Assembly: GCA_934427095.1 (NCBI GenBank)
Contig: CAKRYM010000018.1
Location: forward strand, 1 to 14,986
Length of the DNA: 14,986 nucleotides
Reading direction: 5' to 3'
Origin: an uncultured Bacillota bacterium
GTDB taxonomy: Bacteria > Bacillota > Dehalobacteriia > UBA4068
A program made the position numbers and the translations under genes. Of the stretch, positions 5,724 through 12,890 are shown piece after piece (position 1 is the first letter of the stretch; the number at the start of each line of letters is the position of its first letter). The notes under the pieces are model-generated. The model ran no database searches and was not told the DNA's origin. It was given only the letters and a program-made list of their open reading frames with translations.

Positions 5724-6212
5724 TTAATTCTCTTCTTCGCTCTCTTTTTCCCCCTGCTCTTCCAAGGCCCGCCGGCGTTTCCGATACAAAGCGCTACACA
5801 AACTCAAGCCTGCAAAACAAAGAACAAACACGGAAACACCGCAAATGATGGCCGATGCCCAAATGAAGGGATAAACACCGAAATTCCGCACGGAAAAAGC
5901 GAAATTAATCCCAGCAAAAACCACACCGGCGGCTAAGCTCACCAACAAATTGGTCTTGGGGTTGGCTTTTAACCGCCTATCCCAAAGGCCGTTTTTGATG
6001 CTAGCGATCACCATATACAGGCTAAGCAGAAACAGAATAAGCATTTCCCCGCTGACCATTAGGAAACTCCGTAAATCTTCCAACGGGAAAGCGACATACT
6101 GAATAGCAATCACAATGGCCAAGCCAAAGAAAGCCAGCCAAAACCCATTGTGCTCAATGTGCAGCATTTTTTGTTCTTGCATTTCATCCAAAAGATTTTT
6201 CCGTCGTTTCAT
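5724..6212 (-). CDS. Four-helix membrane protein, DUF6773-like
   Basis: 162 residues. The start RRKNLLDEMQEQKMLHIEHNG (from residue 3) is the recognisable family signature, followed by four hydrophobic segments near residues 22-42, 55-76, 90-110 and 116-140, then a charged C-terminal tail (RKRRRALEEQGEKESEEEN) likely in the cytoplasm. ATG 6212 is chosen because GGAGG (6226-6222) lies 9 bases upstream; the longer open frame upstream is the shadow of the regulator gene. It overlaps the XRE regulator gene by 29 bases, so the two are translationally coupled. Such regulator plus membrane-protein pairs recur in Bacillota; the function of the membrane protein is not known to me, and the partner regulator may control or be controlled by it. 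Confidence 0.75.
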   Translation of the reverse strand: MKRRKNLLDEMQEQKMLHIEHNGFWLAFFGLAIVIAIQYVAFPLEDLRSFLMVSGEMLILFLLSLYMVIASIKNGLWDRRLKANPKTNLLVSLAAGVVFAGINFAFSVRNFGVYPFIWASAIICGVSVFVLCFAGLSLCSALYRKRRRALEEQGEKESEEEN

Positions 6213-6414
6213 TTTCCTCGTCCTCCCAGAACAAGTCGTCCAAACTTTTGCCCAATACCCGACAAATGGCCCGGCAAAGACGGATGGTTGGATTATATTC
6301 CCCCTGCTCAATAGCATTCATGGTTTGCCGGGATACCCCCACGGCTTCTGCCAAAGCTTTTTGGGACAAATCCTTTTCCGCACGGGCAGCTTTAATTTTT
6401 AGATTTTTCGGCAT
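6184..6414 (-). CDS. XRE-family (Cro/CI-type) transcriptional regulator
   Basis: 76 residues forming a single helix-turn-helix domain. LSQKALAEAVGVSRQTMNAIE (residues 16-36, less the tail) is the textbook pattern of recognition helix and flanks, followed by YNPTIRLCRAICRVLGKSLDDLF (40-62). This is the short PbsX/YgzD-like class with almost nothing beyond the DNA-binding domain. ATG 6414 has GAGGT (6425-6421) about 7 bases upstream. Its promoter carries a perfect palindrome over the -35 element, which fits negative autoregulation. The stop lies within the downstream membrane-protein gene (29-base overlap). No effector domain is present, so any signal probably comes through the membrane partner or protein level. 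Confidence 0.92.
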   Translation of the reverse strand: MPKNLKIKAARAEKDLSQKALAEAVGVSRQTMNAIEQGEYNPTIRLCRAICRVLGKSLDDLFWEDEENETTEKSFG

Positions 6415-6432
6415 GCGCTCACCTCGATATTT

Positions 6433-6461
6433 ACTATATCATATACATGACATAATGTCAA
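6433..6461 (-). promoter_or_regulatory. Sigma-A promoter of the XRE regulator operon
   Basis: TTGACA (6461-6456) and TATAGT (6438-6433) are separated by exactly 17 bases, with a start site expected near 6426 and the ribosome binding site right after. This is the best promoter in the window. Confidence 0.85.
6448..6460. promoter_or_regulatory. Palindromic operator over the -35 box
   Basis: TGACATAATGTCA is a perfect palindrome around one central base and covers most of the -35 element. A further GACA half-site lies at 6470-6473 (TGTC-N10-GACA, 6456-6473). Occupancy by the regulator would block polymerase; the ligand protein is inferred from proximity. Confidence 0.6.
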
Positions 6462-6501
6462 CTATATACGACAAAAATATTTTTATATTTGACACATAGC
6501 C

Positions 6502-6534
6502 AAAGAAAAACCGGCGCTCTTTCAAGAGCGCCGG
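6502..6534 (-). terminator. Intrinsic terminator of the tRNA-Leu gene
   Basis: On the minus strand a 10-bp stem CCGGCGCTCT/AGAGCGCCGG (6534-6525 with 6520-6511) with a 4-base loop is followed by TTTTTCTTT (6510-6502). It lies 6 bases after the tRNA CCA end. Confidence 0.9.
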
Positions 6535-6540
6535 GAAAAT

Positions 6541-6624
6541 TGGTGCGGACAGTGGGACTTGAACCCACAAGGATTTACCACTGGTTCCTAAGGCCAGCGC
6601 GTTTGCCAGTTTCGCCATGTCCGC
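6541..6624 (-). tRNA. tRNA-Leu (anticodon UAG), CCA encoded
   Basis: Read on the minus strand, the acceptor arms GCGGACA (6624-6618) and TGTCCGC pair, followed by A and a genomically encoded CCA (6543-6541). The anticodon loop is CTTAGGA, giving anticodon UAG for CUN leucine codons; its stem has a C-A mismatch at the loop-proximal pair. A long variable arm (class II tRNA, as expected for Leu) and a T-arm GTGGG-TTCAAGT-CCCAC are present. It is a single-gene unit with its own promoter and terminator. Confidence 0.95.
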
Positions 6625-6634
6625 ATACAGCAGT

Positions 6635-6663
6635 ATTTTAGCACAACCCTTTCAAAAAAGCAA
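6635..6663 (-). promoter_or_regulatory. Promoter of the tRNA-Leu gene
   Basis: TTGCTT (6663-6658) and TAAAAT (6640-6635) lie 17 bases apart on the minus strand, giving a start near 6628, about four bases before the mature tRNA 5' end. Confidence 0.65.
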
Positions 6664-6824
6664 CGGACAAAAAATAATCTCTATCCCCAGGAAAAAAGCA
6701 TCTTTTCTAGATAATTTTCTTACAAAATTGGCAGGAGAATCCTATAAGGAAGAGAATTGATATGTTCGGACTAATGTCCTTAATCGCGCTGGATGATTTT
6801 ACCTTATTTTATTTTGTTCCCAAT

Positions 6825-6850
6825 TTTACGTATTTACGTATTTTAATACG
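6825..6850. repeat. Tandem TTTACGTA repeats and palindrome before trigger factor
   Basis: TTTACGTA occurs twice head to tail (6825-6832, 6833-6840), and the second copy runs into the palindrome CGTATTTTAATACG (6837-6850). It ends 11 bases before the AGGAGG ribosome binding site of the trigger factor gene. It could be an operator or an mRNA structure; it does not match the CIRCE or CtsR consensus. The rest of 6664-6824 is AT-rich with only a weak promoter candidate (CTTACA 6719-6724, TATAAG 6743-6748, 18-base spacer). Confidence 0.45.
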
Positions 6851-6878
6851 GATTACTTTTTAGGAGGATTTTGATTCA

Positions 6879-8270
6879 ATGAAATTTCAAGTAAGCGATG
6901 GCGAAAAATACCAGAAAGTCATGGAAGCGGAGATCCCTGTTGAAGAACTGGATATCCCCATTAAGCTCGCCTGCAAACGTCTGGCCAACAAGGTCAATAT
7001 CCCTGGCTTCCGTAAAGGGAAAGCCCCCCGTACCATTCTGGAAAACTTCGTCGGTATCCAGGCTATCCTGGAAGAAGCTTCCGATGAACTGATGCCCAAG
7101 GCTTACACCGACGGCCTCAAAGAGACCGGCCTCCAGCCCGTGGCCCAACCCACAGCGGAAATCGTCAATCTCGCCCAGAATGAACCGATCAAATACCGTT
7201 TCACCATTACCGTTAAACCGGAAATCACCCTGGGCCAATATAAAGGCTTGGAAGTGACCCGCCGCATCATCAATGTCACAGACGAAGATGTGGATCGGGA
7301 TCTGGAACGCCAGCAGCAGCGCCTCAGCAAAATGGTAGAAGTAGAAGCTGGTAGCAAAGCAGAAAAAGGCAATGTAATGAACATTGACTTCACCGGCTAT
7401 GTGGACGGCGAAAAATTCAAAGGCGGCGAGGGCAAGGGGTATCCCCTGGAACTGGGCAGCAACACCTTCATTCCCGGCTTTGAAGATCAGCTGATCGGTA
7501 CCGAAGCTGGGGAGGAAAAGGACGTAGAAGTCACCTTCCCCGCTGATTACCATGAAACTTCCCTGGCTGGCAAGCCTGCTACCTTCAAAGTAAAAGTCAA
7601 TGATATCCGTATGCATCAAATTCCTGAGTTAAACGATGATTTCGCCAAGGAAGTCAGCGAAACTGCGGATACCATGGAACAGCTGAAAGAAGAAGTGCGT
7701 AAGCGCTTGGAGGAAGAACAGATCACTGTGGCCAATGACAATGCGAAGACTGAAGCCCTCCGCGCTGCTGTAGACAAAGCTGAAGTCGACCTGCCCCCTG
7801 TAATGGTCGAAAATCAGATCAGCATGATGATGGAAGACATGGCCAACCGTATGCAGTCCCAGGGTATTTCCCTGGAAGACTTCCTGAAATACACCAACAA
7901 TACCATGGAAGGCATGCGGGAAAAATATCGCGACCAAGCTACTTTCCTGGTTTCTCGTGATCTGCTCCTTTCCAAGGTTGCGAAGGAAGAAGCCATTGAA
8001 GCCACCCAGGAAGAAATTGAAGCAGAAATCCAGTCCCTGGCTCAGGCTTACTGGCAGCCTGTGGAACAGATTAAGCTCATCCTGGAAAAAGGCAACAATA
8101 TGGATGATCTCAAAGAAACCATCCGTGAACACAAGGCCGCTGACCTGATCTACGAAAACGCCGTGATTACCGACGAGCATGTGGATCGCGAAGCCTTGAT
8201 GAAAGAAGCGGAAGCAAAAGCTGAGGAAAACAACGCCTCTGTCGAAGGAGAGGCAACTGACGCGGAATAA
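6879..8270 (+). CDS. tig: Trigger factor, ribosome-associated chaperone/PPIase
   Basis: 463 residues, slightly above the usual 430-450. It binds ribosomal protein L23 at the exit tunnel and shields nascent chains. The N-terminal ribosome-binding domain has the signature GFRKGKAPR (43-51). The FKBP-type peptidyl-prolyl isomerase domain spans about 160-245 (NIDFTGYVDGEKF, then FIPGFEDQL). The C-terminal helical arms run to about 440 and end in an acidic tail (EAKAEENNASVEGEATDAE). ATG 6879 follows AGGAGG (6862-6867) with an 11-base spacer, a little long. It leads clpP (105-base gap) and clpX, the standard Bacillota order. Many residues use codons ending in C, in keeping with high expression, though I have not computed codon statistics. 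Confidence 0.97.
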   Translation: MKFQVSDGEKYQKVMEAEIPVEELDIPIKLACKRLANKVNIPGFRKGKAPRTILENFVGIQAILEEASDELMPKAYTDGLKETGLQPVAQPTAEIVNLAQNEPIKYRFTITVKPEITLGQYKGLEVTRRIINVTDEDVDRDLERQQQRLSKMVEVEAGSKAEKGNVMNIDFTGYVDGEKFKGGEGKGYPLELGSNTFIPGFEDQLIGTEAGEEKDVEVTFPADYHETSLAGKPATFKVKVNDIRMHQIPELNDDFAKEVSETADTMEQLKEEVRKRLEEEQITVANDNAKTEALRAAVDKAEVDLPPVMVENQISMMMEDMANRMQSQGISLEDFLKYTNNTMEGMREKYRDQATFLVSRDLLLSKVAKEEAIEATQEEIEAEIQSLAQAYWQPVEQIKLILEKGNNMDDLKETIREHKAADLIYENAVITDEHVDREALMKEAEAKAEENNASVEGEATDAE

Positions 8271-8321
8271 TTCCGGTTCTCACCGGTATAAATCCGCGGA
8301 CATCGTGATAGAAATATCTAT

Positions 8322-8353
8322 GGGGGCTTTACCCGGCCACGGGTAGAGCCCTC
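8322..8353 (+). other. Strong 14-bp hairpin in the clpP leader, no T-run
   Basis: Bases 8322-8335 pair with 8340-8353 (two G-U pairs) around the loop GCCA. AAAAAA, not Ts, follows, so it is not an intrinsic terminator on either strand. It ends 11 bases before the clpP ribosome binding site. A smaller hairpin, CCGGT/ACCGG (8273-8286), lies right after the tig stop. Possible roles are RNA processing, mRNA stabilisation or differential expression of clpP relative to tig. Confidence 0.5.
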
Positions 8354-8375
8354 TGTCCAAAAAAGGAGGGTGTTT

Positions 8376-8975
8376 ATGAGTTATTTGGTTCCCACCGTGA
8401 TTGAACAAACCAGCCACGGCGAACGGGCGTATGATATTTATTCCCGCCTGCTGAAAGACAGAGTAATTTTTCTGGGCAGCGAGGTAAACGATACCAGCGC
8501 CAACCTGGTCATTGCCCAAATGCTGTTCCTAGAAGCGGAAGACCCGGATAAAGAGATCCGCCTGTATATCAATAGCCCCGGCGGTTCTGTTTCCGCAGGC
8601 ATGGCTATTTACGACACCATGCAGTATATTTGTTGCGACGTTTCCACCATTTGCATTGGACTAGCCGCCAGCATGGGCGCTTTTCTGCTCACCGCCGGCA
8701 CCCCAGGCAAACGCTTCGCCCTGCCCAATGCGGAAATTATGATTCACCAACCTTTAGGCGGTACCCAGGGGCAAGCTGCGGATATCGCCATCCATGCGGA
8801 GCATATCCTAAAAACCCGTGCTAAGCTGAACGACATCCTCTCGGAACGCACCGGCCAGCCCTTGGAAAAAATCGAACGGGATACGGACCGGGATCATTTC
8901 ATGAGCGCCGAGGAAGCCAAAAATTATGGCATCATTGACGGTATCATCAGCAATCATCAAAAAGCCATTGGATAA
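8376..8975 (+). CDS. clpP: ATP-dependent Clp protease proteolytic subunit
   Basis: 199 residues, standard ClpP length. It is the serine peptidase that forms a double heptameric ring and degrades substrates unfolded by ClpX (and ClpC/ClpA). The catalytic triad is complete: Ser99 in GLAASMGA, His124 in MIHQPLGG, Asp173 in DTDRDHF, matching B. subtilis Ser98/His123/Asp172 shifted by one. The oxyanion-loop motif INSPGGSV (65-72) is present. There is a very short N-terminus (MSYLVPTVIEQT), consistent with a processed propeptide. ATG 8376 is chosen because GGAGG (8365-8369) is 6 bases away; a GTG two codons earlier overlaps that site. clpX follows after 24 bases. Cys86-Cys87 is an unremarkable surface oddity. 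No CtsR box is visible upstream. Confidence 0.97.
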   Translation: MSYLVPTVIEQTSHGERAYDIYSRLLKDRVIFLGSEVNDTSANLVIAQMLFLEAEDPDKEIRLYINSPGGSVSAGMAIYDTMQYICCDVSTICIGLAASMGAFLLTAGTPGKRFALPNAEIMIHQPLGGTQGQAADIAIHAEHILKTRAKLNDILSERTGQPLEKIERDTDRDHFMSAEEAKNYGIIDGIISNHQKAIG

Positions 8976-8999
8976 GGAAAGACAAACAAAGGAGCCTTT

Positions 9000-10289
9000 A
9001 TGAGCAAAATCACAGACGATAATCTGGAACCACGCTGTTCCTTCTGTGGAAAACCACAGAGCAAGGTAAGCAAGCTCATTGCCGGAGCCGGCGGCTTCAT
9101 CTGCAATGAATGTATTGAAATGTGCAATGAAATCCTGGAAGAGGAAGGCATTGCCATGGGGGATGAGCCGGAAATTCTCCAGGAAATCCCCAAACCCACG
9201 GAAATCAAAGCCATCTTGGATCAATATGTCATTGGCCAGGAGGAAGCAAAAAAGAATCTTTCCGTTGCGGTGTATAACCATTATAAGCGAATTCGTCATG
9301 CAGACGATGGGGACGATGTGGAGCTGACCAAAAGCAATATCCTTATGCTGGGCCCCACGGGCTGCGGAAAAACTTTGTTGGCGCAAACCTTAGCCCGTAT
9401 TCTCCAAGTTCCCTTTGCCGTAGCAGACGCCACTTCCTTAACGGAAGCTGGCTATGTAGGCGAAGACGTGGAAAACATTCTGCTCAAGTTAATCCAAGCC
9501 GCGGATTGGGATATTGAAAAAGCCCAGACCGGTATCATCTATATTGATGAAATTGATAAAATCGCCCGTAAATCGGAAAACCCCAGCATTACCCGGGACG
9601 TATCCGGCGAAGGCGTTCAGCAAACTTTGCTGAAAATCTTGGAAGGGACCATTGCTTCTGTTCCACCCCAGGGTGGCCGCAAACATCCACACCAGGAATT
9701 CATCCAGATTGATACCACAAATATTCTGTTTATCTGCGGCGGCGCCTTCAACAATATTGAAAACATCATTTCCACCCGCTTAGGGAAAAATGTCATGGGC
9801 TTCGGTTCGGAAATTCGTACCAAGGCCAATAACCAAAGCGATGATTTGATCCGTCAAGTGCTGCCGGAGGATTTACTGAAATTCGGGCTGATCCCGGAAT
9901 TCATCGGTCGCTTGCCTATTTTGGTGACCCTGCAATCCTTGGATGAGGAGGCCTTGATTAAGGTTTTGACCGAACCCCGTAATGCTTTGGTGAAACAATA
10001 TCAGAAATTGTTTGCCATGGACGACGTCCAGCTGGAATTCACTCCGGAAGCGGTCCGCGCCATTGCCCAGGAAGCCTTACAACGGAAAACGGGCGCCCGC
10101 GGCTTGCGTTCCATTATCGAAACCTTGTTACTAGACGTCATGTTCGAAACCCCAGCCAGAAAAGACGTATACAAATGCGTGATCACTGACGCGGTGGTGA
10201 AAAACAAGGAAAAACCGCTACTCCTGACAGGGTCAACCGCCTATCCTCCCACGGGAACGGAGCTTTCCGCCCCACCGGATTTGGCCTAA
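9000..10289 (+). CDS. clpX: ATP-dependent Clp protease ATPase subunit ClpX
   Basis: 429 residues, normal length. This AAA+ unfoldase feeds tagged or specific substrates to ClpP. It has an N-terminal zinc finger with Cys13, Cys16, Cys35 and Cys38; Walker A GPTGCGKT (118-125); the GYVG pore loop (151-154); Walker B IIYIDE (179-184); the RKH-containing loop GGRKHPH; and a sensor-2 region with GARGLRS. Two small departures are seen. Walker A has Cys122 where Ser is usual, and the ClpP-docking IGF tripeptide reads MGF (NVMGFGSE), conservative at the first position. AAAGGAG (8988-8994) lies 5 bases before ATG 9000. It is the last gene of the tig-clpP-clpX unit, closed by the terminator at 10303. 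Confidence 0.97.
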   Translation: MSKITDDNLEPRCSFCGKPQSKVSKLIAGAGGFICNECIEMCNEILEEEGIAMGDEPEILQEIPKPTEIKAILDQYVIGQEEAKKNLSVAVYNHYKRIRHADDGDDVELTKSNILMLGPTGCGKTLLAQTLARILQVPFAVADATSLTEAGYVGEDVENILLKLIQAADWDIEKAQTGIIYIDEIDKIARKSENPSITRDVSGEGVQQTLLKILEGTIASVPPQGGRKHPHQEFIQIDTTNILFICGGAFNNIENIISTRLGKNVMGFGSEIRTKANNQSDDLIRQVLPEDLLKFGLIPEFIGRLPILVTLQSLDEEALIKVLTEPRNALVKQYQKLFAMDDVQLEFTPEAVRAIAQEALQRKTGARGLRSIIETLLLDVMFETPARKDVYKCVITDAVVKNKEKPLLLTGSTAYPPTGTELSAPPDLA

Positions 10290-10302
10290 CCCCTAGTCCA
10301 CC

Positions 10303-10330
10303 AAACAGCGCCTACTAAGGCGCTGTTTTC
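10303..10330 (+). terminator. Intrinsic terminator after clpX
   Basis: AAACAGCGCC (10303-10312) pairs with GGCGCTGTTT (10319-10328) around a 6-base loop, followed by a T-rich stretch (TTTTCTGTTTCTCT). It lies 13 bases after the clpX stop and separates the clp unit from lon. Confidence 0.8.
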
Positions 10331-10359
10331 TGTTTCTCTGTCGAACGATCCAGGTGTTC

Positions 10360-10379
10360 AACAAAAGCGCCCTTTTGTT
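10360..10379. repeat. Inverted repeat upstream of the lon promoter
   Basis: AACAAAAG (10360-10367) and CTTTTGTT (10372-10379) are perfectly complementary around CGCC. It sits about 45 bases upstream of the lon -10, and no T-run follows. It may be an operator; it resembles neither CIRCE nor the CtsR site. Confidence 0.4.
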
Positions 10380-10421
10380 AGGACACTGGATGATATTGTT
10401 ATAGCTTTTGCTTGGAAAGTA

Positions 10422-10430
10422 TGATATAAT
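10422..10430 (+). promoter_or_regulatory. Extended -10 promoter of lon
   Basis: TGATATAAT is a perfect extended -10 (TG-N-TATAAT). No good -35 is seen at 16-18 bases, as is common for extended -10 promoters. Transcription would start near 10437, about 29 bases before the lon start. Confidence 0.75.
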
Positions 10431-10465
10431 ACCTCCGCAAAGTTTGAAAAACGAGGTAATTAAGG

Positions 10466-12880
10466 ATGACGAATCAATTTCCTTCCGAATATGCGACAGA
10501 AACGCCCCGGCCTAAGGTGGGTGATTGGCAACTGATGCCCGCCATGCCTTTGCGCGGCGTTTTGGTCTATCCCTATATGGTGACACACTTGGATGCCGGC
10601 CGAGATCGCAGCATTAACGCCATTGACGAAGCCATGCGCGGCGGCAACAATCTCATCTTTATGATTATGCAAAAAGACGCGACTGTAGATGAACCGGAGC
10701 TGAGCGATCTTTATGAAATTGGCACGGTTTGCAAAATCTGCCAGGTATTAAAATTACCCGGCGGTACGGTTCGCTTGTTGGTAGAAGGGAAATATCGCGC
10801 CCGTATGCTAGGCTATGTACAGGAAAAACCTTTCTTAATGGCGCAGCTTTCCCCCAGACCGGATACCATCACCTGCTCTGAAAATGAGCTGGAAGCTTAC
10901 CGTCGTATTCTCTGGGAGCGGTTTGAAACCTATGCCCAGGAATCCAAGCGTATCCCCACGGAAAGCATGGCGCCTTTGTCTGGGATTGAAAACGCCAATG
11001 TGCTTTCTAACCTGATTGCAGGGCAACTCCCCATTTCTACGGAAGAAAAACAGCGGCTACTGGAAATCATGTCGGTTTCCCGTCGAATTGAGCAGCTTTT
11101 ATCTATCCTGGATAAGGAAACCGATATTCTGCAACTGGAAAAAACCATTGCCAATCGGGTCCGTCAGCAAATGGAAAAAAGCCAGCGGGATTATTATCTC
11201 AGAGAGCAAATGAAAGCCATCCAGATCGAGCTGGGCGAGGATAGCGAACGGGCCGCGGAAATAGCGGAATACCGGCAAAAAGCAGAAAAGGCCCAGTTAC
11301 CCCAGGCTGTGATGGAGAAATTCGAAGCAGAGCTGAAACGCCTGGAAAAGGTTCCGCCCCAAATGGCGGAAGCCATGGTTATCTGCAATTACTTGGATTT
11401 GCTCTTGGAAATGCCCTGGGATAAGGGTACCGAAGAAAATCACGATATCCATAAAGCAGAAAAAATCTTGAACGACGAGCATTACGGCCTGGAAAAGCCC
11501 AAAGAACGCATTTTGGAATATTTGGCCAGCTGCCAGCTAAAGGAGAACCTGAAAGGCCCCATTATCTGCCTGATCGGCCCTCCTGGCGTAGGCAAAACCT
11601 CCTTGGGCCGCTCCATTGCCCATGCCACGGGCCGCAAATTTGTCCGCATGTCCTTGGGCGGCGTCCATGACGAAGCGGAAATCCGCGGCCACCGCCGTAC
11701 TTATATTGGTTCCATGCCTGGGCGTATCATTGCCAATATCCGCGACGCCGGGGTAAATAACCCCCTCTTCCTCCTGGATGAGGTAGATAAAATGGCCAGC
11801 GACTGGAAAGGCGACCCCACCAGCGCTTTGCTAGAAGCCTTAGACCCAGAGCAGAACAGCACCTTCATGGATCATTATCTGGAAATTCCCTTTGATTTGT
11901 CCAAGGTGATGTTCATTACCACGGCCAATTATCGCAACAACATTCCTAGGCCCTTACAGGACCGTATGGAAATCATTGAAATTTCCAGCTACACTGATGA
12001 AGAAAAGCTGCATATCGCCCAAAAGCATTTGGTGCCTAAACAGCTGAAAGAGCATGGTATTAGCAAAGATCAGCTGAAAATCAGCGCCCCGGCCTTGCGC
12101 GCCATCATTCGGGATTATACCCGAGAAGCCGGCGTCCGTGAATTGGAACGGCGCATTGGCAAAATCTGCCGCAAAGTAGGCCGGAATATCGTTGGCGGAG
12201 AGGAAGGGCCTTTCCGTATCCAGCCCAAAAACCTCAGCGACTATTTGGGCCGTCCCCGTTATCTGGACGATCAGCTAAGCGCCAAAGCAGAAGTGGGTAT
12301 TGCCAATGGCTTGGCCTGGACGGAAGTGGGCGGCGAAATGCTGCAAATCGAAGTGCAGACCTTGCCTGGTAAAGGTAAATTCACCATCACCGGCCAACTG
12401 GGGGATGTGATGAAGGAAAGCGTCCAGGCTGCCTTCACCTATCTGCGTACCGTGGCCAAACAATACCATTTGCCGGATAACATGGAAGAAAATACGGATA
12501 TCCATCTCCATGTGCCGGAAGGAGCGGTACCGAAAGACGGCCCCAGCGCCGGCGTAACCATTTGTACGGCTTTGGCCTCCCAGTTCTCTGGCCGGCCGGT
12601 CAGAAGTGATGTGGCCATGACCGGGGAAATTACCCTCCATGGCCGGGTGCTGGCTGTAGGCGGCATTAAGGAAAAGATGATGGCCGCTTATCGCAACCAT
12701 ATTTACGAGATTTTCCTGCCTAAAGCTTGTGAACGGGATTTGGAAGACTTGCCGGAAAATATCCGCAGTAAAATGACTTTCCATCCCGTGGAGCATGTGA
12801 GCGAAATCTTATCCCTAGCTTTGTTGCCAGAGGAAGAGAAAAAGGAGCAGGAAAAGCCAGCAGAAAAACAAGAGGAATAG
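10466..12880 (+). CDS. lon: ATP-dependent Lon protease
   Basis: 804 residues, typical LonA length. This cytoplasmic homohexameric AAA+ serine protease degrades damaged and regulatory proteins. Order of parts: N-terminal substrate-binding LON domain (about 20-215, beginning MPAMPLRGVLVYP), a helical linker, the AAA+ module with Walker A GPPGVGKT (371-378) and Walker B FLLDEVDK, and the C-terminal protease domain with the Ser-Lys dyad: Ser694 in GPSAGVT and Lys737 in GGIKEK, 43 residues apart as in E. coli (679/722). The C-terminus carries a short Glu/Lys-rich tail. ATG 10466 has GAGG (10453-10456) at 9 bases. It has its own promoter and a 10-base gap to ysxC, so the two are co-transcribed. Confidence 0.98.
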   Translation: MTNQFPSEYATETPRPKVGDWQLMPAMPLRGVLVYPYMVTHLDAGRDRSINAIDEAMRGGNNLIFMIMQKDATVDEPELSDLYEIGTVCKICQVLKLPGGTVRLLVEGKYRARMLGYVQEKPFLMAQLSPRPDTITCSENELEAYRRILWERFETYAQESKRIPTESMAPLSGIENANVLSNLIAGQLPISTEEKQRLLEIMSVSRRIEQLLSILDKETDILQLEKTIANRVRQQMEKSQRDYYLREQMKAIQIELGEDSERAAEIAEYRQKAEKAQLPQAVMEKFEAELKRLEKVPPQMAEAMVICNYLDLLLEMPWDKGTEENHDIHKAEKILNDEHYGLEKPKERILEYLASCQLKENLKGPIICLIGPPGVGKTSLGRSIAHATGRKFVRMSLGGVHDEAEIRGHRRTYIGSMPGRIIANIRDAGVNNPLFLLDEVDKMASDWKGDPTSALLEALDPEQNSTFMDHYLEIPFDLSKVMFITTANYRNNIPRPLQDRMEIIEISSYTDEEKLHIAQKHLVPKQLKEHGISKDQLKISAPALRAIIRDYTREAGVRELERRIGKICRKVGRNIVGGEEGPFRIQPKNLSDYLGRPRYLDDQLSAKAEVGIANGLAWTEVGGEMLQIEVQTLPGKGKFTITGQLGDVMKESVQAAFTYLRTVAKQYHLPDNMEENTDIHLHVPEGAVPKDGPSAGVTICTALASQFSGRPVRSDVAMTGEITLHGRVLAVGGIKEKMMAAYRNHIYEIFLPKACERDLEDLPENIRSKMTFHPVEHVSEILSLALLPEEEKKEQEKPAEKQEE

Positions 12881-12890
12881 AGGTTAACTG

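Noticed and set aside
6876..8180. Long minus-strand open frames of 247 and 183 codons opposite trigger factor
   Set aside because: They mirror the codon bias of tig, have no ribosome binding sites and show Phe/Asp/Gly-rich low-information protein; they are antisense shadows.
6664..8375. CIRCE or CtsR heat-shock operators upstream of tig or clpP
   Set aside because: No TTAGCACTC-N9-GAGTGCTAA or GGTCAAA tandem sequence was found by eye.
12275..12796. 173-codon minus-strand frame opposite lon
   Set aside because: It lies wholly within the conserved Lon protease domain on the other strand, has no start signal and no recognisable domain.
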